From assembly GCA_018222865.1 (NCBI GenBank), contig JAAEZM010000003.1, forward strand, positions 1 through 64,000: a stretch of 64,000 bases of DNA, written 5' to 3'. This document shows, one piece after another, positions 40,769 through 49,743 of the stretch. The stretch is from Alphaproteobacteria bacterium (GTDB lineage: Bacteria; Pseudomonadota; Alphaproteobacteria; Caulobacterales; Maricaulaceae). The notes below the pieces were generated by a model. It was given only the letters and a program-made list of their open reading frames with translations. It searched no databases and was not told the origin of the DNA. The translations under genes were made by a program, and so were the position numbers. Each line of letters begins with the position of its first letter. The stretch's first letter is position 1.

Positions 40769-40798
40769 AACCCGCTGGCGCAAGCTGGCGGGTTTTTT
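40769..40798 (+). terminator. Intrinsic terminator after rplS
   Basis: aacccgctggcgcaagctggcgggtttttt: CCCGC...GCGGG stem followed by T6. Confidence 0.85.
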
Positions 40799-40880
40799 GG
40801 TGTTGGAGCGCGTGAGATAGTCTAGCCTCGCGCCATTCGATCACAGGCTCCCTTTTCGAAATGAAACCGGTCCCAAACGC

Positions 40881-41585
40881 ATGACCCAATCTCTCGTCAT
40901 TCTCACAGGTTCCGGCATTTCGGCGGAGTCAGGCCTGGGCACTTTCCGCGACACTGATGGCATCTGGGCCAAGTTCGACTGGCAGGTATTGGCAACGCCT
41001 GAGGGTTTTCGGACCCAGCCCGAGAACGTCCATGAATTCTACAATGCCCGTCGCGCCGGTCTGAAGAAAGCCGAACCCAATGCCGCGCACTTCGCCCTCG
41101 CCGAACTGGAGAAGGCCTGGATTGCGCGGGGCGGCGATTTCCTGCTGGTGACCCAGAATATCGATAATCTGCATGACCGCGCGGGGTCGGAACGCCTCAT
41201 TCACATGCATGGCGAGCTCAACAAGATGCGCTGCGAGCATTGCGGCTATATCCATGAGGCATTCGACGAAATCACCGTGGACCTGCCCTGTCTCAATTGC
41301 CGTCAGGCCGGCGGTCTGCGTCCACATGTCGTCTGGTTCGGAGAAATGCCGCTGGAGATGGAGCTGATCTATAACCAGCTGGAAAGCTGCGATCTCTTCG
41401 TGGCCATCGGCACTTCAGGCACCGTCTATCCGGCTGCGGGCTTCAGCCAGATTGCCAAACAGGTGGGGGCCCGCTGTATCGAGATCAATCTGGACGATAC
41501 CGAGACGTCACCAATCTTCGATGAACACCGAAAAGGCATGGCTACACAGGCGGTTCCAGCCTGGGTGGCGGAAATAGTGGGCTGA
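40881..41585 (+). CDS. cobB: NAD-dependent sirtuin deacylase CobB (class III motifs)
   Basis: LTGSGISAESGLGTFRDTDGIWAKF, TQNIDNLHDRAGSERLIHMHGEL, Cys4 zinc site CEHC...CLNC, YNARR deacylase motif. Confidence 0.95.
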   Translation: MTQSLVILTGSGISAESGLGTFRDTDGIWAKFDWQVLATPEGFRTQPENVHEFYNARRAGLKKAEPNAAHFALAELEKAWIARGGDFLLVTQNIDNLHDRAGSERLIHMHGELNKMRCEHCGYIHEAFDEITVDLPCLNCRQAGGLRPHVVWFGEMPLEMELIYNQLESCDLFVAIGTSGTVYPAAGFSQIAKQVGARCIEINLDDTETSPIFDEHRKGMATQAVPAWVAEIVG

Positions 41586-41600
41586 GTCCTTAATTAAGGG

Positions 41601-42014
41601 TTAATCCGTCGCGTCCTCAATGGCGTGCATATCATCGTCCGAGAGTCCGAAATGGTGGCCAATTTCGTGTATCAGGACATGCTGGATCATGTGCGCAATC
41701 GTTTCATCACCGCGCGCCACCCATTCCGCCAGGATCGGCTTGCGATAGAGGAAGATCCTGTCGGGCTCGGTCTGGGCCCATGAGATGGATTTCTGGGTGA
41801 GATCAATCCCGTGATAAAGGCCCAAAAGGCCATAGGGATTATCAATCTCCATCATCTTCAGGACATCGGCCTCAGCGAAATCGCGAATAAAGATCGCCAC
41901 ACCCTGCGTCATCACCCGCAATTCCTGCGGCATGGCGTCATAAGCAGCGAAGGCGATACGCTCAAAATCATCGAGCGATATATCAAGCGGATGGGCGATC
42001 TGATGCGGGTACAT
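41601..42014 (-). CDS. Zincin-like metallopeptidase family protein
   Basis: MIQHVLIHEIGHHFGLSDDDMHAIE: HExGHHFG...D active-site pattern. Confidence 0.88.
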   Translation of the reverse strand: MYPHQIAHPLDISLDDFERIAFAAYDAMPQELRVMTQGVAIFIRDFAEADVLKMMEIDNPYGLLGLYHGIDLTQKSISWAQTEPDRIFLYRKPILAEWVARGDETIAHMIQHVLIHEIGHHFGLSDDDMHAIEDATD

Positions 42015-42094
42015 CCGCCATACTTAGGAAGTGCCTGTGATTGCGCCAAGGGGCCGACTTGTCATGCGAACAAATTGGGAACATAGTGCCGGAC

Positions 42095-42547
42095 ATGGAC
42101 TTGCAGGATGTCTCCTCCACCGCCAATCCGGATATAGATGACGCCCAGGCGCTGATGCGCGGCGCCGCGCGGCTCTTCTGGCAGCTGGGCTATAGCGCGA
42201 TTCCGGAATTCTCCTTGCCAGGGGGGCGACGCGCCGACCTTTTCTGTGTCGGCCGCAAGGGTGAGATCGCGATTATCGAGGTGAAATCGGGTACAGCCGA
42301 TTTCCGCGCCGACAATAAATGGGCGGAATACGGGGAGTTTTGCGACTTCTTCTACTTCGCCGTCTCACAGCGTTTTCCGCACGATCTCATCCCGCATGAT
42401 GTCGGACTGATCATCGCTGACGGTTTTGGTGGAGCGGTGGTCCGCGAGAGCCCTGAGGACAAGCTCGCCGCAGCCCGGCGCAAGGCGATCACCTTGAAAT
42501 TTGCCCGCGCGGCAGCGGACCGGGTGATGCGGCAGGGTGAGGACTAG
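42095..42547 (+). CDS. mmcB: MmcB-family DNA repair protein (PD-(D/E)XK nuclease-like)
   Basis: RADLFCVGRKGEIAIIEVKSGTADFRADNKWAEYGEFCDFFYFAV. Confidence 0.88.
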   Translation: MDLQDVSSTANPDIDDAQALMRGAARLFWQLGYSAIPEFSLPGGRRADLFCVGRKGEIAIIEVKSGTADFRADNKWAEYGEFCDFFYFAVSQRFPHDLIPHDVGLIIADGFGGAVVRESPEDKLAAARRKAITLKFARAAADRVMRQGED

Positions 42548-43233
42548 CCTGTCCCGGCCAGAACCTCATCCAGCGCATTCTGAAACGCCTCCATGCGCGG
42601 CTTGAAGCGAGACTCAACCGCCGCCTTGATCGCATCAGAGGCTTTGTCCGGTGAGCCCGCATCAACGGGCGGCAGGGGATCATATTCCAGCCCCAGCTGC
42701 ACCGCCTTGGCCAGGTCCTCTCCGGCCAGCTCTTTGAGAATGGTGAAAGCGAAATCAATTCCCGCGGTAACACCTCCCCCGGTGAAGACATTACCGTCCC
42801 GGACCACGCGCGCCTTCACCGGCTCCGCGCCGAGCTGAGCAAGCGCGTCATGATAACGCCAATGGGTCGTCGCGCGCTTACCCTTCAGCAAGCCGGCAGC
42901 CCCGAGAATGAAGGCACCGGTGCACACTGAGGTGATGTATTTCGCCTGCACGGCCTGACGCTTGAGGAAGGAAATCACCTCCTCATCACGCATGGCATCA
43001 TCGACACCAAAGCCCCCCGGGACACAGATGAGATCAAGGTACGGGCAATCCGCCAGCGTCACCGATGGCAGGATGAAGGGTGCACTGTCTGTCTGGACAG
43101 CGTCCAGCGTCTTGGCGACGACATGGATCTCCGCCCCCGGCAGACGACACAAGACCTGTAATGGTCCGGTGAAGTCGAGCTGGGTGACATTGTCGAAGAG
43201 GATGAAGCCAATACGGAAGGGTGTGTCACTCAT
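42544..43233 (-). CDS. DJ-1/PfpI family protein, isonitrile-hydratase-like
   Basis: FDNVTQLDFTGPLQVL, ICVPGGFGVDDAM, ITSVCTGAFILGAAGLLKGKRATTHW. Confidence 0.9.
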   Translation of the reverse strand: MSDTPFRIGFILFDNVTQLDFTGPLQVLCRLPGAEIHVVAKTLDAVQTDSAPFILPSVTLADCPYLDLICVPGGFGVDDAMRDEEVISFLKRQAVQAKYITSVCTGAFILGAAGLLKGKRATTHWRYHDALAQLGAEPVKARVVRDGNVFTGGGVTAGIDFAFTILKELAGEDLAKAVQLGLEYDPLPPVDAGSPDKASDAIKAAVESRFKPRMEAFQNALDEVLAGTG

Positions 43234-44231
43234 TGGAGGGTCTCCTTGGCGAAGGGGGAGCGAAAACGGGTGCGAAAACTACGCGGGGCGACACCAAGCC
43301 GGCGCGCGAAAACCTTGTCCATGCGTTGAAGAGACGAGAAGCCGGCCTGTTCGGCAATGCGCTCAAGCGGCAGATCAGTCTCTACCAGTGCCGCGCGCGC
43401 CGCATCGAGACGCAAGCGCTCGACCAGGGCGGCAGGGCTTGTGTCCAGCTCCTCCCGGCAGAGCCGGGTGAGTGTGCGTCTGGCAAGACCGAGCGTTTCC
43501 GTCATGGCCTCAACCGACCAGTCCGCATTTGGCGCCGCTCTTATGCTCTGAACCAGCCCAGCCAGGCGTTGTCCGCTCCGGGCTTGCTGTGCCAGCTCGC
43601 TGGAGTATTGAGACTGCCCGCCCGGGCGCATGCGCGGAACAACGAGATGACGTGCAATGGTCAGGGCGATATCGCGGCCATGGTCGCGCTCGACCAGCGC
43701 CAGGGCCAGGTCAATGCCCGCCGTCACACCTGCAGAACTCCAAATGCGCCCAGACTGAATAAAAATCGCGTCATTCTCGACCGCCAGGCCAGGAAAGCGC
43801 TGCATCAGCGTCTTGGCATCCCACCAGTGTGTCGTGACGCGGTGACCCTGGAGGCAACCCGCTTCTGCCAGCAAAAAGGCACCGGTACAGATTGACGCCA
43901 GACGCTCGGCTCGTCCCGCGTCTGCCCGCAGCAAATCTACCAGGCCGCCCTCATGAATGGCGCGATCAATCTCGACGATCTCGCCGCCCACAGCGATCAG
44001 CGAGTCTTCATCAGACAAGGTGTCCGAGACATCTGCAAAACGCGCCTGTGCGACAACATCAAGACCTGAAGACGAAGCAACCGGCCCAATAAGTGTCGCC
44101 ACGGCCTGGTTTTCATAGACCGTGCGCCCCAGGGCGCGGTTCGCACCGGCAAAAACCGCTAGCGGACCACTCAGATCGAGAAGCTGAAAACCCGGATATA
44201 TCAGAAAGGAGATGCGGCGCTGTGTGGACAT
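43230..44231 (-). CDS. GlxA-family transcriptional regulator (DJ-1/PfpI + AraC HTH)
   Basis: LASICTGAFLLAEAGCLQGHRVTTHWW...SVEAMTETLGLARRTLTRLCREELDTSP..., ATGA overlap with downstream DJ-1 gene. Confidence 0.93.
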   Translation of the reverse strand: MSTQRRISFLIYPGFQLLDLSGPLAVFAGANRALGRTVYENQAVATLIGPVASSSGLDVVAQARFADVSDTLSDEDSLIAVGGEIVEIDRAIHEGGLVDLLRADAGRAERLASICTGAFLLAEAGCLQGHRVTTHWWDAKTLMQRFPGLAVENDAIFIQSGRIWSSAGVTAGIDLALALVERDHGRDIALTIARHLVVPRMRPGGQSQYSSELAQQARSGQRLAGLVQSIRAAPNADWSVEAMTETLGLARRTLTRLCREELDTSPAALVERLRLDAARAALVETDLPLERIAEQAGFSSLQRMDKVFARRLGVAPRSFRTRFRSPFAKETLQ

Positions 44232-44305
44232 GTCCGCACGTTAGAACAGCGCGCCCAAGGCCTAAAGTACGAATACTTGTCGATTTGGGCCAGGCGCGCT
44301 GAGAA

Positions 44306-44680
44306 TCAGGCAGTCACGCGCCAAGGCGGATCAATCCTGTTTTTGCCCGCATGATAGATTTTGATCTTGTGCCCATCCGGGTCCTGCAAAACCGCCTCGC
44401 GCCACAGCCACCCCTTATCCTCAGCCGGCTCTTCAAACACAAAGCCACGCTCCTGCAAGCGCTCAACTTCCTTATCAACCTTGTCTGTTTCCAGATAGAT
44501 GACAGCGCCGGGAGCAACCGCCTCCTCAGACAGGTGCAAGGAAAATGTCGTATCGCCATCTGGGGCCAGGAAGCGGGTATAGTGCTCACTATCGACGAGA
44601 AGGCGAAAGCCCAGGCGCATATAGAAGGCCTTGGACCGGCCGATATTGGCTACAGGGATCGTGATCTGGTTAAGGCGCAT
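44306..44680 (-). CDS. VOC/glyoxalase family protein
   Basis: MRLNQITIPVANIGRSKAFYMRLGFRLLVDSEHYTRFLAPDG..., VLQDPDGHKIKIYHAG. Confidence 0.92.
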   Translation of the reverse strand: MRLNQITIPVANIGRSKAFYMRLGFRLLVDSEHYTRFLAPDGDTTFSLHLSEEAVAPGAVIYLETDKVDKEVERLQERGFVFEEPAEDKGWLWREAVLQDPDGHKIKIYHAGKNRIDPPWRVTA

Positions 44681-45725
44681 CGAACGTTTCCTGCGGTCGC
44701 GGGTCTGCTATTTCAGACAGGGGTCGCAGGAGCCGGTCAAGGCTGAGATCGCTCAATAAATATGCCCAATTTTCGCTTGTCATTTCGAGCGAACGCGCAT
44801 CGTCGCGCGCGTCGTCGGTCAGAGCGTTGACGCGAACCAGCGCCCAGCGGGTTTCGCCTTGAGCAATAATATCAAGCCGGACGCTCAACCCCTCAAAGGT
44901 TTCAGCCTCATGATATCCGACGAGCGCACCGGTCATTCGGTCAGCGCGGCGCACATCGCGAAACCGGATACGCGACAGGGCAGAGGCCGGGCCATTCCCC
45001 GCGCCGGCGGTTATGGGCTGCCAGCCGCTCGGCTCTCGAAGGGCGAAATTCCGAACCGAGCTGGCCGGTCGTTCCAGCAGGTATTCCGGACCGGTTTCCG
45101 GCTGGATACGGGTCCGCGCAATCGCGCTGCGGCCCAAGCTGATAAAATCAAGTGCCAACCATTCATCGGCAGGGCGGGCGATCAAGGCCGCATCAAGACC
45201 GGCAGGCAGCCGACCGGCATAGGTGCGGCTCTCTCCGGGTTGACGCAGATAGATCGTTTCTCCGCGCACAGTCCCGAATACCAGATCCGCCAGCACCTCT
45301 CCGGATGCGCCGGTGACCTGCAGGCGAACACCCGCCCCATCCGCGGCGCCCGGCTCGGCTAAACCCAGACGTCCAAACTTCTCTGGATCAGCAGTACGCG
45401 CGCCAATAAAGCTCAAACCCGCCAATAATGTATCCAGCTCCGCGACCAATTCAGGTCGCACAGGATAGCCATCGCGTTCGGGCATCACCCAGCCCGCCGC
45501 CTCACGACGCAGGGTAAAACTGCCCTCAGATTGGGTCAGGGTAATCTCGCTAACATCTGTCACGCCAGCCTGCCAGGCGGGCAGGACCGGGCCGGACACG
45601 CTCGGCGCCCAGCCCCGTGAGGCATCCAGAACGCTGACGATCACCGCCAGGGTCAAAATCAGAAGCGCGATCCCTCCGGCGATCAGGATATGGTTTTGTC
45701 GCTGGGCATCCATGGGCTGGCTCAT
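44670..45725 (-). CDS. DUF4340 domain-containing protein (ABC-cluster partner)
   Basis: MSQPMDAQRQNHILIAGGIALLILTLAV...FTLRREAAGWVMPERDGYPVRPELVAELDTLLAGL. Confidence 0.85.
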   Translation of the reverse strand: MSQPMDAQRQNHILIAGGIALLILTLAVIVSVLDASRGWAPSVSGPVLPAWQAGVTDVSEITLTQSEGSFTLRREAAGWVMPERDGYPVRPELVAELDTLLAGLSFIGARTADPEKFGRLGLAEPGAADGAGVRLQVTGASGEVLADLVFGTVRGETIYLRQPGESRTYAGRLPAGLDAALIARPADEWLALDFISLGRSAIARTRIQPETGPEYLLERPASSVRNFALREPSGWQPITAGAGNGPASALSRIRFRDVRRADRMTGALVGYHEAETFEGLSVRLDIIAQGETRWALVRVNALTDDARDDARSLEMTSENWAYLLSDLSLDRLLRPLSEIADPRPQETFDAP

Positions 45726-47572
45726 GAGCGCCCCTCCCGCCGACGCCGGACAAACACACCCGCCATGGCAATCAGGATGACAAGGAAGGGCGGCATGAAG
45801 ATCGTCCAGAATTGAAGCCAAGCATCCAAAGCATCGATATCACGGCGAAACTCCCGCTCGACCTCACGCAATCTGGCGCGCGCCTCGAGGATTTGTTCGC
45901 GCAGGGCACGCGCCTCATCGAGCGCCGAGCCACTGCCATCGGCGTAAAGGGCAGAGGCAGCACCAGAGCTTTCCAACTCATCGAGGCGCGCCTGGTTGGT
46001 AGCGATCTCCGCTTCCAACTCTGCCTGGAGCGCGAAATAGCGCGCTTCCGCGTCTGCTCGAAGCTGATCGACACGCTCCATCGGCCGATAGGACGGTGCT
46101 CGCGAGCGCAGGCCGATCAGGGCTTCATCACCGGCAGCACTGTCGATCAGATTCATTGCCAGCGCCAGATTATCCGCGACAACGAGCTCGCCGAACGCGG
46201 GATCCCGATTGACATAATAGCTATCGTCCAGCCAGTCCGCGTCGGCGATAAGGATAATCCGGGCCGGCGCCGCCCCTGTGCTTAGATGATCGGCTGGATT
46301 GAAAAGCGCTTCCTCAGCGGGCGGTCCCTCCGGAAACGCCGTCAAAGCCATACCATTCAGCCGGGCACCGAGAATGAGCGGTTGTGGCGCCGGGTAATAG
46401 CCAGCCAAAAGCTCGTCCGGCCCCGGTGAGGCGGCGGCGAGATCGGCATCTATCCGGGCCCCATCCGGGCTTGTGCGCATCAAGGGCGTCACATCAAAAG
46501 GCGTTTCCGGCAGGATGGCAAAAAGCCCGGGGGACCCGAAATTCACTCCGCGCGCCAGATCTGATGTCGCCCCGTCTGCATCGCTGAGATGTTCAGGGCC
46601 AATGGAGAACCAGAGCGGATAGGCCCGACTGGTCAAGCGCCCGTCTGAACCCGTGATTTGAACCTGAAGCCCCAGCGAACGGTCCATCACGGCCGTTTCC
46701 CGATCCCAGACCACACCCCAGGCCGCCGTCAGACCGCCAAGGTCCGACCCACGATCTGCATCGAGTGGCGGCAAGCCATCCGGGCCCGGCCGTAAAGCCA
46801 TGTGAGCGAGCGGATCGAGCATGGCAATGAGATTGCCACCCCCCAGCACGTATTGATCGATCAGATAGAGTTGCGCATCCGAGAGATCGCCGGGATGGAG
46901 GATAAGCAGGGCGTCGATATTTTCTGGCAGGGCCTCAAAGTCCCGCTCCAGCCAGTCCAGCGCGTAACTGCCCATCAGCTCTTGAATAAAACGGTTCGGT
47001 GCACCGGAGTCGGGTGAAATGGCGAGGCTTGTGATGACACCCAGGCGCGGCGCTCTGGGACGTTCAATCTCGGCAATCGTCTGGGTCAGCTCGAACTCAA
47101 GCCGGCTCTCATTTTCCTGGTAAAATTGCTCAATGATCGCGGTTTCATCCACCGCATTGCTGGCAACCAGGCCAAAGTAAATCGGCTCACCGGTCTCCGT
47201 GGGGATGGGTATAAGGCCCGCCGCCAGTGCTGCATCTTCATCCACAGAGAAGGGTTCAGGGTCGATCTCCCGCAACCGGATCGCCCCGCCGGAGGCTTCC
47301 TCATAAGCCCGCAGAAACTCCCGCACCCGACTGGCATAGCTGCGAATGGCCGGATACTGGGCTGCCAGGCTGCGCGAGTGATAGAACTCCCAGACGACCG
47401 GCTCATTGATGCGGTTGATGACCTCCAGGCTTCCAGGCGAGAGCTGATAAAGGCCGTCCTCGGTGAGGTCGATCCGTAAACTCCTGAAAACATGACTGGA
47501 GAGATGATTGCCCGCGAGGAAGATCAACAAGGCGCTGACCAGCATCAGCGGGAGATACCAGGACCGCTTCAT
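45722..47572 (-). CDS. GldG-family ABC-transporter-associated membrane protein
   Basis: LTEDGLYQLSPGSLEVINRINEPVVWEFYHSRSLAAQYPAIRSYASRVREFLRAYEEAS...; N- and C-terminal TM. Confidence 0.9.
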   Translation of the reverse strand: MKRSWYLPLMLVSALLIFLAGNHLSSHVFRSLRIDLTEDGLYQLSPGSLEVINRINEPVVWEFYHSRSLAAQYPAIRSYASRVREFLRAYEEASGGAIRLREIDPEPFSVDEDAALAAGLIPIPTETGEPIYFGLVASNAVDETAIIEQFYQENESRLEFELTQTIAEIERPRAPRLGVITSLAISPDSGAPNRFIQELMGSYALDWLERDFEALPENIDALLILHPGDLSDAQLYLIDQYVLGGGNLIAMLDPLAHMALRPGPDGLPPLDADRGSDLGGLTAAWGVVWDRETAVMDRSLGLQVQITGSDGRLTSRAYPLWFSIGPEHLSDADGATSDLARGVNFGSPGLFAILPETPFDVTPLMRTSPDGARIDADLAAASPGPDELLAGYYPAPQPLILGARLNGMALTAFPEGPPAEEALFNPADHLSTGAAPARIILIADADWLDDSYYVNRDPAFGELVVADNLALAMNLIDSAAGDEALIGLRSRAPSYRPMERVDQLRADAEARYFALQAELEAEIATNQARLDELESSGAASALYADGSGSALDEARALREQILEARARLREVEREFRRDIDALDAWLQFWTIFMPPFLVILIAMAGVFVRRRREGRS

Positions 47573-48315
47573 CGCCCACCCCCGCGTCTGTCTGCGATCA
47601 AGAGACCCGCAATCGACAGGGAGACGGCTATCAGCCCGACGAAATAAAGCAGGTCAGGCAAGCTCACCACGCCATAGCGCATGGCGTCATAATGCTCGAG
47701 CGCGCTCAGACCGGCGACGAATTCAGAGACAAAGGCCGGCGCGCCATCCCCCAGCGCGGATTGAACGATCGGCAGGCCGGCCATGGTCAGGAGGAAACAC
47801 GCCCCAGCGCCCAGAACGAAAGCAATCACCTGATTAGAAGTGGTTGCGGACAAGGCCTGCCCGACCGCCAGATAGCCTCCGGAAAGCAATAGCGCACCCA
47901 AATACCCCGTCGCGATGGCTGTGTTATCCGGACTGCCCAGATAGTTTACCGCCATCCACATCGGGAAGGTCAGCACCAAAGCTGCCGCGGCGACAGTCCA
48001 TGACGCCAGGAACTTGCCCAATGTGGCCGCCCATAACGGGATCGGCAAAGCCATCAGGAATTCGAGCGTCCCGCGATCGCGTTCTTCCGCCCAGGACCGC
48101 ATTGCGAGCGCTGGCATCAAGATAACGAGAAGCAGCGGCAGATAATCGAACAAGGGTGCGAGATCGGCTCGGTTCGTGTCGAAGAACCGGCCCGTATAGA
48201 AGGCAAAGGCCGGGGCCGCCGCAGCGAAGAACCCCAGGAAGACATAAGCCAGAGGCGTCTGGAAATAGCTGGTCAGCTCGCGGCGATAAACAGCATGGAG
48301 AGTATCGACCATCAT
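47569..48315 (-). CDS. ABC-2 type permease (GldF-like)
   Basis: AVYRRELTSYFQTPLAYVFLGFF, PALAMRSWAEERDRGTLEFLMALP. Confidence 0.92.
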   Translation of the reverse strand: MMVDTLHAVYRRELTSYFQTPLAYVFLGFFAAAAPAFAFYTGRFFDTNRADLAPLFDYLPLLLVILMPALAMRSWAEERDRGTLEFLMALPIPLWAATLGKFLASWTVAAAALVLTFPMWMAVNYLGSPDNTAIATGYLGALLLSGGYLAVGQALSATTSNQVIAFVLGAGACFLLTMAGLPIVQSALGDGAPAFVSEFVAGLSALEHYDAMRYGVVSLPDLLYFVGLIAVSLSIAGLLIADRRGGGR

Positions 48316-49037
48316 CCGCCCTCGACCTCCTGCGTCATTTGCCGGAAAGCCGCCTCGATAGAATGATCCTTGCCCCTCTGCGCCAGGGCGTTGGGCGTGC
48401 CATCAAAGAGGAGACGCCCTCCAGCGATCACAATCGCACGGCTGCACACAGCCGGCACTTCTTCAAGGATATGGGTGGAGATGATGATCGCCTTCTCCGG
48501 TGCCATCTCCCGGATCAGGTCCCGCACACCATCCTTCTGGTTCGGATCAAGCCCGTCTGTTGGTTCATCAAGGATAAGAACAGCAGGGTCGTGCGCGATC
48601 GCCGCGGCCAGGGCGGCGCGTCGTTTATAGCCTTTGGACAGCGTTCCGATCGGTTTTTCCGCCATATCGCCAAGCCGGGCTCGCTCGAGAGCCAAATCAG
48701 TGGCCCGCTTTAAGGCACCGGCCCGAAACCCACGGGCTCGCAAGCCAAAAGCGACAAAGCTGCGCGGCGTCATTGCAGGATAGGCGGGGGCGCCCTCCGG
48801 CAGATAGCCCAGACGGGCCTGTGCCTCCAGACGCGCTTGAACACAATCATGCCCGGCGATTTGCGCAACGCCCTTGTCCGGCTCCAGACAGCCTGCCAGC
48901 ATGCGCATAGTTGTGGACTTCCCGGCCCCATTCGGCCCGAGAAAGCCCAGGACTTCGCCACGCTCGACGGTGAAACTCACACCATCGACCGCTTTGAACT
49001 GTCCGAACCGCTTAACAAGAGAGTCAGCAATCAGCAT
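48312..49037 (-). CDS. ABC transporter ATP-binding protein (GldA-like)
   Basis: FLGPNGAGKSTTMRMLAGCLEPDKG, GTLSKGYKRR, AVLILDEPTDGLDPNQ; start at 49049 also possible. Confidence 0.93.
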   Translation of the reverse strand: MLIADSLVKRFGQFKAVDGVSFTVERGEVLGFLGPNGAGKSTTMRMLAGCLEPDKGVAQIAGHDCVQARLEAQARLGYLPEGAPAYPAMTPRSFVAFGLRARGFRAGALKRATDLALERARLGDMAEKPIGTLSKGYKRRAALAAAIAHDPAVLILDEPTDGLDPNQKDGVRDLIREMAPEKAIIISTHILEEVPAVCSRAIVIAGGRLLFDGTPNALAQRGKDHSIEAAFRQMTQEVEGG

Positions 49038-49333
49038 CGCAGAGCACATCCAAGGAAGCCTTAGGCCTAGCGCGCTCTGGCCGTATTGGGAAGTGCCAAA
49101 ACACCCGCTGGTTTTCAGGATGTTAGGATGGGGTGTCGACCGGTCCGCACTCCATGATCCGGGGGGCTGGGGGGGCTGTCATAAACCAGGATCGGGAGCT
49201 CAACGCGCCCGGCCGACACGTAAAACGTGACGATGGTGTGTGGCGGGATGGTGCCCGGAATGCGGCAAGTTTTGGGCAGAGCGTGAAATGTTTGTAAGCT
49301 AGACCACAGTATTCAACTGGCAGGAGAATTCGA

Positions 49334-49669
49334 TTGTTTGAGAGCACCCAGCCCGGGAAACCCCGTCCTCAGTCCGTTATGTGGCACCGTCGCGAACTCG
49401 ATGCGATCCTGAGTGTCTATGGTCGGCTGGTGGCTCAAGGGGAGTTCAAGGATTATGCAATCGACGGGCTGAAGGATTGCGCGGTCTTCTCCATTTATCG
49501 CCGCACCAGCGAGATGCCGCTCTACACAATCGTGAAAACACCCGCGGAAGCCAACCGGCAGGGGCAATACAAGGTCGTCGCAATGGGCGGGCAGATCCTC
49601 AAGCGCGGACAGGATCTCAAACAGGTCCTCCGCGTCTTCGACAAAAAACGCTTCAGCGTCATCGAATAA
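49334..49669 (+). CDS. DUF2794 domain-containing protein
   Basis: WHRRELDAILSVYGRLVAQGEFKDYAIDGLKDCAVFSIYRRTSEMPLYTIVKTPAE...; TTG start. Confidence 0.85.
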   Translation: MFESTQPGKPRPQSVMWHRRELDAILSVYGRLVAQGEFKDYAIDGLKDCAVFSIYRRTSEMPLYTIVKTPAEANRQGQYKVVAMGGQILKRGQDLKQVLRVFDKKRFSVIE

Positions 49670-49686
49670 GCGTGAAGCAAAGCGCA

Positions 49687-49722
49687 AGAAAAAACCCCGC
49701 AGCCTGGGCTGCGGGGTTTCTT
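49687..49722. terminator. Bidirectional intrinsic terminator
   Basis: aagaaaaaaccccgcagcctgggctgcggggtttcttg: 8 bp GC stem with A/T flanks between convergent genes. Confidence 0.92.
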
Positions 49723-49743
49723 GTTCAAGTGTTTCAGACTGCC

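Noticed and set aside
41590-41604. TTAA-N7-TTAA sequence matching a CtrA box
   Set aside because: It sits between the stops of two convergent genes and overlaps a stop codon, so a promoter role is unlikely.
49161-49175. G-rich run ggggggctggggggg, possible G-quadruplex
   Set aside because: Only two G tracts split by CT and no obvious regulated gene orientation; too weak to claim.
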